A DNA stretch of 64,000 bases from Microbacterium halotolerans (GTDB lineage Bacteria; Actinomycetota; Actinomycetes; Actinomycetales; Microbacteriaceae): positions 195,961 to 259,960 of the forward strand of contig NZ_KZ984052.1 in NCBI RefSeq assembly GCF_003569805.1, given 5' to 3'. Positions 57,582 through 64,000 of this stretch are shown here, piece by piece. The position numbers were made by a program, and so were the translations under genes. Position 1 is the first letter of the stretch. Each line of letters begins with the position of its first letter. Below the pieces are notes generated by a model. It was given only the letters and a program-made list of their open reading frames with translations. It did no database searches and had not been told where the DNA came from.

Positions 57582-59534
57582 ATGACTCTGCTGGAATCTA
57601 TCGGTGGGCCGCGCGACCTCGACGGGCTCACCCCCGCACAGCTCGAGAAGCTGGCCGCGGAGATCCGCGAGTTCCTCATTGCGAACGTGGCCCGCACGGG
57701 AGGGCACCTCGGGCCGAACCTGGGCGTCGTCGAGATGACGATCGCGCTGCACAGAGTGTTCCAGTCACCGGATGACCCGATCATCTTCGACACCGGTCAC
57801 CAGTCGTACGTGCACAAGCTGCTCACGGGCAGACAGGACTTCGCCGGGCTGCGCACGCGAGGCGGCCTCGCCGGCTACCCGCAGCGCTCGGAGAGCGAGC
57901 ACGACGTCGTCGAGTCCTCGCACGCATCGAGCTCGCTCAGCTGGGCGGACGGCGTCTCGCGCGCACTGGCGAGGACGGGCCGCTCCGACCGTCACGTCGT
58001 CGCCGTCGTGGGCGATGGTGCGCTCACCGGCGGCATGACGTGGGAGGCGCTGAACAACATCACCGACGACAACGAGCGCAATCTCGTCATCGTCATCAAC
58101 GACAACGGGCGCTCCTACGCGCCGACGATCGGAGGCATGGCGCGCTACCTGAACCGCCTGCGGACGGCGGGGACGTACCGCTCCCTCGACGAGAAATCGG
58201 GTCGGATGGCCGGGAGATTCGGATCGATCGGCCGTGCCCTCTATCGAGGTATCCGGGGCGGCACGCGCGGGTTCCTCTCGCGGTTCGCCAACTACTCTCC
58301 GCTGTACTCGCAGCTCGGCATCAAGTACCTCGGCCCAGTCGACGGGCATGACGTGCGGGCGATGACGGAGGCACTGCAGCTGGCCAAGTCGTACGGCGCT
58401 CCGGTGATCGTGCACGCCATCACCGACAAAGGGCGCGGCTACGAGCCCGCGCGCAATGACGAGGCCGATCAGTTCCACGCCGTCGGCAAGATCGATCCGG
58501 AGACCGGCCGTCCCGTGGGGGGTGGCTCGGCCCAGTCGTGGACCGACGTGTTCGCGGACGAGTTGGTGAAGGTCGGCGAGAATCGCTCGGACGTCATCGC
58601 GATCACTGCGGCCATGCTCCGGCCTACGGGGCTCGCGCCGTTCGCCGAGCGCTTCCCCGATCGGGTCTACGACGTCGGCATCGCCGAGCAGCATGCGGTG
58701 ACCTCGGCGGCCGGCCTCGCCTACGGCGGGCTGCATCCGGTCGTCGCCCTGTACGCGACGTTCGTGAACCGCGCCTTCGACCAGGTGCTGATGGACGTCG
58801 CACTGCATCGTGCCGGGGTCACTTTCGTGCTCGACAGGGCGGGCGTCACGGGCCCCGACGGGCCCAGCCACCACGGCATGTGGGATCTCGCCCTGCTGCA
58901 TATCGTGCCGAACATCCGGATAGCGGTTCCTCGCGACGCCGAGCGCGTCAGAGAGGAACTGCGCGAGGCCGTCGCGATCGAGGACGCTCCGACGGTCGTT
59001 CGCTACTCGAAGGGTGCAGTCCCTGACGCGATCAACGCGATCGAACGGCTGGACGACGGCGTCGACGTCCTCTCGCGAGGCGAGAGCGAGGACGTCCTGA
59101 TCGTCGGCATCGGACCGTTCGCCTCGGTCGGGCTCGACGTCGCCGCACGTCTGAAGGCACAGGGGATCGGTGCCACCGTCGTGGACCCGCGGTGGGTCGT
59201 GCCGGTGCCGCCCTCTGTGATCGGACTGGCAGCCAGACACCGTCTCGTGATCACTCTCGAAGACGGCATCCGAGTCGGAGGCATCGGCACCCGCGTGCGC
59301 CAGGTGCTGCGCGAGGCGGGCATCGACACGGCCGTCGACGAGCTCGGCCTGCCCGACGCGTTCCTCGACCACGCCTCGCGCGACGAGATCCTTGCGGACG
59401 CGGGGCTCACACCGGCGAAGATCGCTCAGGACGTCGTCTCGCAGGTGCTGGGCACACGGGTGCCCGTTGCGCGGTCGGAGTACGAGCACGATGTGCGCAC
59501 TCCCACCGGCCCGGTCGACCACGCGTCACGCTGA
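57582..59534 (+). CDS. dxs: 1-deoxy-D-xylulose-5-phosphate synthase
   Basis: A 650-residue thiamine-diphosphate enzyme that condenses pyruvate and glyceraldehyde 3-phosphate, the first step of the MEP isoprenoid pathway. Motifs are FDTGHQSYVHKLLTG, the cofactor site GDGALTGGMTWEALNN and the transketolase-type Glu in GIAEQHAVT. ATG 57582 is 7 nt after TAATCT (57569-57574), a leaderless-type promoter; GAAGG in the gap could alternatively be a ribosome site. The longer frame to 57414 crosses the family A repeat and is rejected. Confidence 0.95.
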   Translation: MTLLESIGGPRDLDGLTPAQLEKLAAEIREFLIANVARTGGHLGPNLGVVEMTIALHRVFQSPDDPIIFDTGHQSYVHKLLTGRQDFAGLRTRGGLAGYPQRSESEHDVVESSHASSSLSWADGVSRALARTGRSDRHVVAVVGDGALTGGMTWEALNNITDDNERNLVIVINDNGRSYAPTIGGMARYLNRLRTAGTYRSLDEKSGRMAGRFGSIGRALYRGIRGGTRGFLSRFANYSPLYSQLGIKYLGPVDGHDVRAMTEALQLAKSYGAPVIVHAITDKGRGYEPARNDEADQFHAVGKIDPETGRPVGGGSAQSWTDVFADELVKVGENRSDVIAITAAMLRPTGLAPFAERFPDRVYDVGIAEQHAVTSAAGLAYGGLHPVVALYATFVNRAFDQVLMDVALHRAGVTFVLDRAGVTGPDGPSHHGMWDLALLHIVPNIRIAVPRDAERVREELREAVAIEDAPTVVRYSKGAVPDAINAIERLDDGVDVLSRGESEDVLIVGIGPFASVGLDVAARLKAQGIGATVVDPRWVVPVPPSVIGLAARHRLVITLEDGIRVGGIGTRVRQVLREAGIDTAVDELGLPDAFLDHASRDEILADAGLTPAKIAQDVVSQVLGTRVPVARSEYEHDVRTPTGPVDHASR

Positions 59535-59611
59535 CAGCAGCGTGACGGCGCCACGAGCCCGGCGCGGGTATAAGCTGAAGAGCTTTGCCCATTCCGAACG
59601 CTGAGAGAGTC

Positions 59612-61501
59612 ATGTCCCGTTCCCACACCGGCGGCGCGCGCCTGCCGCTGCATCGCGCACTGCTGCGTCTTCTGCCGTTCGCGAAGGCCGACCTGCCCAG
59701 AATCGGGCTGGGCGGGCTGTCCGCGCTGTGCGCGTCGATCGTCGCCCTGATGATCCCGACCGCCCTCGAATGGATCGTGGGAGGCCCGCTGTCGACGGGC
59801 GAGACCGAACCGGTGGTCTGGGGTGCGCTGGCCGTGCTGGGGCTGGGGCTGGTCGAGGCCGCCATGGTGTGGCTTCGGCGGTGGTTCGTGCTCGCGCCGT
59901 CGGCGTCGATCGAGTACAACGTGCGCACGCGCTTCTACAACCGTCTGCAGCGGCTTCCGATCGAGTTCCACGATCGCTGGCAGGGCGGGCAGCTGCTCAG
60001 CCGGATGATGCAGGATATCGGTCAGATCCGCCGTTGGCTCGCCTTCGGGCTGATCATGCTCGTAGTGAACCTGCTCACCGTGCTGATCGGGGCGGCGCTG
60101 CTGTTCCAGTGGCACTGGGCGCTCGGCAGCGTGTTCCTCGTATCCGGTATTCCCGTGTTCGTGCAGGCGTTCCGCTTCGAGCGGCGCTACGGCATGCTCA
60201 CCCGGCGCAGCCAGGACCAGCAGGGCGACCTCGCGACGAGCGTCGAGGAGAGCGTGCACGGCATCAGGGTGCTGAAGGCATTCGGCCGCGGTCCGGATGC
60301 CCTCACCCGTTTCACGCGCCAGGCCGAGGGCCTGCGCAGCACGGAGATGAGCAAGGCGCGCTCGATCGCGGTGATCGACTTCGTGCTCGTCTTCATGCCG
60401 GAGCTCGCCTTCGCGGCCTGCCTTGCGCTCGGCATCTGGCTCGCCCAGGCCGGCGAGTTGGAGGTCTCGCAGCTGTTCGCCTACTTCGCCATGGCGACCA
60501 TTCTGCGCTGGCCCATGGAATCGATCGGTTTCCTGTTCTCGTTCCTGCTCGACACCCGTACGGCGACCGACCGCATATTCGAGGTGTTCGATTCCACCGA
60601 CACCATCATCGACTCTGCGTCGCCTGTCGAGCTGACCGCTCCGCGCGGGGAACTCCGGTTCGAGGGCGTGCGCTTCCGCTACCAGGACGCGCGTTCGGGC
60701 GAGCGCGACCTGCTAGACGGCGTCGACCTCGCGCTCGCCCCGGGCGAGACGATGGCTCTGGTCGGGCTGACGGGGTCGGGGAAGACCACACTCACCACGC
60801 TGCCGACCAGGCTGTACGACGTGACGGGCGGCCGCGTCACGCTCGACGGCGTCGATGTGCGCGACCTGTCCATCGTGGAGCTGCGCACCCGGATCGCCAC
60901 GGCCTTCGAGGATGCGACGCTGTTCTCGGCGACCGTGCGTGAGAACGTCCTGCTCGGGCGGGACGACCTCGACATCCAGTCGTCCGAGGCGGAACGTGTG
61001 ATGCGGGAGGCGCTCGACGTAGCGCAGGCGGAGTTCGTCGAGGAGCTGCCTGACGGTGTGTCGACGATGATCGGGGAGGAGGGCATGAGCCTCTCCGGCG
61101 GGCAGCGCCAGCGGCTGGCGCTCGCCCGTGCCGTCGCGGCGCGTCCCTCCGTGATCGTGATGGATGACCCGCTGTCCGCGCTGGACGTCGACACGGAGGA
61201 GCGTGTGCAGGCCGAGCTGCGGAGAGTGCTCGCGGGAACGACGGCTCTCATCGTGGCGCATCGACCATCGACCGTGGCGCTCGCGGATCGTGTCGCCCTG
61301 CTCGAGCACGGCCGGATCACGGCGGTCGGCGCGCACACCGATCTGATGGCGTCGTCGGCCGGCTATCGCGCCGTCATCTCCAGCATCGAGCACACGGAAG
61401 GCGGTGCCAGCCGCGATCCGAACCCGACGAGCGAACTGGACATCATCGCGGAGCGCGAGAGCCAGCGAGAACCGGCCCAGAACGAGGGGAGCACGCGATG
61501 A
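59612..61501 (+). CDS. ABC exporter half-transporter with degenerate ATPase site
   Basis: A 629-residue TMD-NBD half-transporter: six transmembrane helices (about 20-310), then an ATPase domain with Walker [10 protein letters not shown], signature LSGGQRQRL and Walker [13 protein letters not shown]. The catalytic Glu after Walker B is Asp519, which marks the degenerate-site subunit of a heterodimeric exporter. It pairs with the next gene, whose ATG overlaps its stop (ATGA). The substrate is unknown: lipid, peptide or drug. ATG 59612 has GAGAGAGT upstream; a TATAAGCT -10 region lies at 59569-59576. Confidence 0.87.
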   Translation: MSRSHTGGARLPLHRALLRLLPFAKADLPRIGLGGLSALCASIVALMIPTALEWIVGGPLSTGETEPVVWGALAVLGLGLVEAAMVWLRRWFVLAPSASIEYNVRTRFYNRLQRLPIEFHDRWQGGQLLSRMMQDIGQIRRWLAFGLIMLVVNLLTVLIGAALLFQWHWALGSVFLVSGIPVFVQAFRFERRYGMLTRRSQDQQGDLATSVEESVHGIRVLKAFGRGPDALTRFTRQAEGLRSTEMSKARSIAVIDFVLVFMPELAFAACLALGIWLAQAGELEVSQLFAYFAMATILRWPMESIGFLFSFLLDTRTATDRIFEVFDSTDTIIDSASPVELTAPRGELRFEGVRFRYQDARSGERDLLDGVDLALAPGETMALVGLTGSGKTTLTTLPTRLYDVTGGRVTLDGVDVRDLSIVELRTRIATAFEDATLFSATVRENVLLGRDDLDIQSSEAERVMREALDVAQAEFVEELPDGVSTMIGEEGMSLSGGQRQRLALARAVAARPSVIVMDDPLSALDVDTEERVQAELRRVLAGTTALIVAHRPSTVALADRVALLEHGRITAVGAHTDLMASSAGYRAVISSIEHTEGGASRDPNPTSELDIIAERESQREPAQNEGSTR

Positions 61502-63312
61502 GCGCGACCGTGCAAGGGGTCGCCGGTGAGGACCGCGAGGACTACACCAGGGAGGAGAGCCGCGTCATCCGGCGCAGGTCGGGGCGACTCCTCCTCGCGC
61601 TGCTGCGCCCGCTGGGCTGGCGGCTTCTCGGCGTCTCGATCGTCGTCGTCGCGCAGACCGGATTCCGCGTGCTCGGCCCAGCGCTGCTCGCCATCGGCCT
61701 GAATACGGCTCTGCCTGCGGTGATCGACGAGGCGGACTGGGGACCCACGTGGCTCGTCGTCGGGGCGTACGCGCTCACCGCGATCCTCGGGGCGGGGCTG
61801 CTCGCGTGGTACGACGTGCTGGCCGCACGGATCACCCAGAACGTCCTGCTCGACCTCCGCCTGCGTGTGTTCCGGCACACCCAGCTGCTGAGTCTGGAGT
61901 TCCACGAGCAGTACACATCTGGACGCATCATCTCGCGCCAGACGAGCGATCTCGAGACGATCAGGGAGCTCTTCGCCGGAGGCCTCACCGAGCTCGTCGC
62001 CGGAGTGCTGTACGGCGGATTCACCCTTATCGCGCTGATGATCATGGATTGGCAGTCCGGTCTCATCGTGCTGGTCTGCGGTGGGCCGCTCGCGCTCCTG
62101 ATGCGCTGGTTCTATCGCAGCTCGCAGTCCGCCTACCGCGGCACGCGCGTGCACAGCGCCCGCGTCATCGTGAAGTTCGTCGAGACGATGACGGGCATTC
62201 GCGCAGGAAAGGCATTCCGCACAGAGCCCCGCAACGAGGTCGAGTTCGGCAGGCTCGCCGGGGCGTACCGCAATGCGAACATGCGTGTCATCCGGCTGTT
62301 CGGCACCTTCGAGCCCGCTCTGATGGCCATTTCGGCGTTCGCGATCGGTGCCGTCGTTCTGTGGGGCGGCGTGCGCATCACGTGGGAGTCGTTCACGGTC
62401 GGAGCGCTGCTGGGCGCCGTGCTGTACGTGCGCAACTTCTTCGCACCGCTGCAGGAGGTGGCGATGTTCCTGAACTCGTATCAGGCGGCGGCCGCTTCGC
62501 TCGAGAAGGTGTCGGGAGTGCTGGAAGAGCAGCCTTCCGTGCCCGACCCCGCGAACCCGGAGCCGCTCGCACAGGCGAGCGGGCACCTGCTCCTCGACGA
62601 CGTCACGTTCGGGTACGGCGACGGTCGAACGGTGCTGCCGGAGCTGCGCCTCGACATTCCGAGCGGCCAGACGGTTGCGGTCGTCGGTACGACGGGTGCC
62701 GGGAAGTCGACCGTCGCCAAGCTCGTCTCGCGCTTCTACGACCCGACCGAGGGACGCGTCACTCTCGACGGCATCGATCTGCGCGACCTGAGCCCGCAGG
62801 ATCTCCGTCGCGCCATCGTCATGGTGACGCAGGAGGCCTACCTGTTCAGCGGGTCAGTCGCTGACAACATCGCGCTGGGGAAGCCGGGCGCGGCGATGGA
62901 GGAGGTCGTCCGTGCGGCGAAGGCGGTGGGCGCGCACGACTTCATCGAGCAGCTCCCCGACGGCTACGACACGAACGTGAACAAGCGCGGCGGCAGGGTG
63001 TCCGCGGGCCAGCGTCAGCTGGTGTCGTTCGCCAGGGCGTTCCTAGCTGACCCCGCCGTGCTGATCCTCGACGAGGCGACCGCGTCACTCGACATGCCGT
63101 CGGAACGGATGATCCAGGACGCTCTGCAGACGCTCCTGGCCGATCGCACGGCCATCATCATCGCGCACCGGCTGTCGACGGTCGAGATCGCCGACCGCGT
63201 GCTCGTGATGGAACACGGCCGTGTGATCGAGGACGGCACCCCCGCCGCGCTGATCGCCGGCACCGGCACCTTCGCCCGCCTGCACGCGGCGTGGAAGGAC
63301 TCGCTGGTCTGA
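61498..63312 (+). CDS. ABC exporter half-transporter with canonical ATPase site
   Basis: A 604-residue TMD-NBD half-transporter, the partner of the upstream gene. Walker A is GTTGAGKST, the signature region reads [15 protein letters not shown] (Ala in place of the second Gly of SGGQ), and Walker [13 protein letters not shown] carries catalytic Glu526. The combination of one intact and one altered subunit fits a heterodimer like BmrCD or TM287/288. The two genes are co-translated through a 4-bp overlap. The family B palindrome begins 12 nt after the stop codon. Confidence 0.88.
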   Translation: MSATVQGVAGEDREDYTREESRVIRRRSGRLLLALLRPLGWRLLGVSIVVVAQTGFRVLGPALLAIGLNTALPAVIDEADWGPTWLVVGAYALTAILGAGLLAWYDVLAARITQNVLLDLRLRVFRHTQLLSLEFHEQYTSGRIISRQTSDLETIRELFAGGLTELVAGVLYGGFTLIALMIMDWQSGLIVLVCGGPLALLMRWFYRSSQSAYRGTRVHSARVIVKFVETMTGIRAGKAFRTEPRNEVEFGRLAGAYRNANMRVIRLFGTFEPALMAISAFAIGAVVLWGGVRITWESFTVGALLGAVLYVRNFFAPLQEVAMFLNSYQAAAASLEKVSGVLEEQPSVPDPANPEPLAQASGHLLLDDVTFGYGDGRTVLPELRLDIPSGQTVAVVGTTGAGKSTVAKLVSRFYDPTEGRVTLDGIDLRDLSPQDLRRAIVMVTQEAYLFSGSVADNIALGKPGAAMEEVVRAAKAVGAHDFIEQLPDGYDTNVNKRGGRVSAGQRQLVSFARAFLADPAVLILDEATASLDMPSERMIQDALQTLLADRTAIIIAHRLSTVEIADRVLVMEHGRVIEDGTPAALIAGTGTFARLHAAWKDSLV

Positions 63313-63323
63313 CCCCACTCCGA

Positions 63324-63385
63324 TTCTTCATTTCTGGCACAGATCCGGTGGGTCACCCACCCGGAGATGTGCCAGAAATGAAGAA
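63324..63385. repeat. Intergenic palindromic repeat, family B, copy 2
   Basis: TTCTTCATTTCTGGCACA (63324-63341) is the exact reverse complement of 63368-63385. The interior forms a second stem, GGTGGGT-CA-CCCACC. It fills the gap between the convergent exporter and 3-hydroxyacyl-CoA dehydrogenase genes and shares its arms with copy 1 at 36659-36720. Confidence 0.85.
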
Positions 63386-63393
63386 GTGTGCGG

Positions 63394-64000
63394 CTACTCG
63401 ATGCCGCGGATCGGTGGGGTGTGGAAGGGGCCGCCTGCGGCGCGGGCTGCAGAGCCCGAGCGGTCGAGATAGGGCGTCACGCCGCCGTCGACGAACGGCC
63501 AGCCGGCGCCGAGGATGAGCGCGAGATCGATGTCCTCGACCTCGGGCACGACGCCCTCGTCGAGCATGATCCGGATCTCCCTGGCCAGTTCGTCCTCCAC
63601 ATTGCGCAGGATCTCGTCCGCGGTCATGGGGGAGTCACCGACGGTGACGGCCTTCGCTGCCTTCTTCGACCATCCGGTGATCGCCCCCTTCTTGTCGCGC
63701 TCGAGCGGTGAGTCGATCTCAGCGGCGGCATGCAAATTCGCGGAGCTGTGGAACCGCTCGGGGAAGTGGTGCACCATCGTGTCCTGCACGTGTGCGGCGA
63801 CCTTCCACCCGACCAGATCGATGAGCTCGAACGGTCCCATCGGCAGACCGAGCGGGACGAACGCCTGCTCGACCTCCGTGAGCGGCGTGCCTGCGTCGAC
63901 TGCACGTGCCGCCTCGCCCATCACCTTCGCCAGCAGGCGGTTGACGATGAAGCCCGGCGCGTCAGACGAGCCGATGGCGTTCTTACGGAGCTTCTTCGCG
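63394..64000 (-). CDS. 3-hydroxyacyl-CoA dehydrogenase, C-terminal part (fatty acid oxidation complex alpha-type), truncated by the window edge
   Basis: The frame is open to the right edge, so the gene is 5'-incomplete; about 201 residues are visible. They contain the 3HCDH C-terminal domains, with SSDAPGFIVNRLLAKVMGEA at the beginning and GLPMGPFELIDLVGWKVAAHV, then a second repeat with GAGWPFVDGGVTPYLDR near the end. This is typical of the multifunctional FadB/FadJ alpha subunit in beta-oxidation. The missing N terminus would tell whether an enoyl-CoA hydratase domain is fused. It converges on the ABC exporter operon. Confidence 0.9.
   Translation of the reverse strand, partial: AKKLRKNAIGSSDAPGFIVNRLLAKVMGEAARAVDAGTPLTEVEQAFVPLGLPMGPFELIDLVGWKVAAHVQDTMVHHFPERFHSSANLHAAAEIDSPLERDKKGAITGWSKKAAKAVTVGDSPMTADEILRNVEDELAREIRIMLDEGVVPEVEDIDLALILGAGWPFVDGGVTPYLDRSGSAARAAGGPFHTPPIRGIE

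Overview
The window is a 64-kb piece of a high-GC actinobacterial chromosome, most likely Microbacterium or a close relative in Microbacteriaceae. This rests on the base composition, on many Actinobacteria-specific families (SepH, DUF3093, DUF3710, DUF3159, DUF4191, DUF4193, DUF7455, RDD), on blocks such as dut-DUF3710-DUF3159 and pepA-lpd-sucB, and on the imuA'-imuB-dnaE2 mutasome. Genes are tightly packed: no stretch longer than 300 bases lacks a gene. I saw no tRNA, rRNA, CRISPR array, insertion sequence or phage gene. The only edge-truncated gene is a 3-hydroxyacyl-CoA dehydrogenase at the right end.

Layout. 0.1-2.4 kb: a DUF1593 hydrolase and a FadR-type regulator. 2.5-12.1 kb: a divergent carbohydrate locus. 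Two sugar-phosphate isomerases (TIM-like and RpiB-like) lie on the minus strand. A zinc polyol dehydrogenase, DUF2291, a ribose-type ABC importer, a fused DhaK-DhaL kinase and a DeoR regulator lie on the plus strand. Together they match the erythritol/threitol route to D-erythrose 4-phosphate. 12.3-21.4 kb: glnA, RDD and DUF4191 proteins, a membrane protein with pseudokinase character, and sucB-lpd-pepA. 21.7-26.2 kb: a PAC2 protein, the principal sigma factor and a MurT/GatD-like pair. 26.3-32.1 kb: dnaE2-imuB-imuA'. 32.2-33.9 kb: two overlapping alanine-racemase-like genes. 34.2-40.4 kb: DUF7455, convergent parE and parC, and an alkaline-phosphatase-superfamily enzyme. 40.5-50 kb: a five-gene glycogen operon (glgP-B-C-A-X). 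50.2-54.4 kb: sepH, DUF4193, DUF3093, dut-DUF3710-DUF3159. 54.5-63.3 kb: acnA, dxs and a heterodimeric ABC exporter. 63.4 kb to the end: the truncated fatty-acid oxidation gene.

Two gene pairs stand out as possibly undescribed biology. First, the MurT/GatD pair has no cysteine in either protein. The GatD partner has Gly and Gln where the glutaminase Cys and His should be, and MurT lacks its zinc ribbon, so the pair should not make ammonia from glutamine. Microbacterium has group-B peptidoglycan, in which the D-Glu alpha-carboxyl carries the cross-bridge, so a different amine acceptor is an attractive hypothesis. Second, the two racemase-like genes overlap by 4 bp and split the active site between them. 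One keeps the PLP-lysine barrel but has lost the catalytic Tyr. The other keeps the Tyr domain but has lost the barrel and the lysine. This suggests an obligate heteromeric racemase.

Regulation and non-coding structure. Nine genes have a TANNNT -10 element 6-8 nt before the start codon, implying leaderless mRNAs. The imuA' promoter also matches the PafBC (RecA-NDp) DNA-damage promoter with exact spacing. Two families of repeated palindromes occur between genes; both copies of one family sit exactly between convergent genes. A nested cruciform, a four-copy CTGGGAA array with a period of 20-21 bp, and a perfect 30-bp palindrome upstream of acnA are further unexplained signals.
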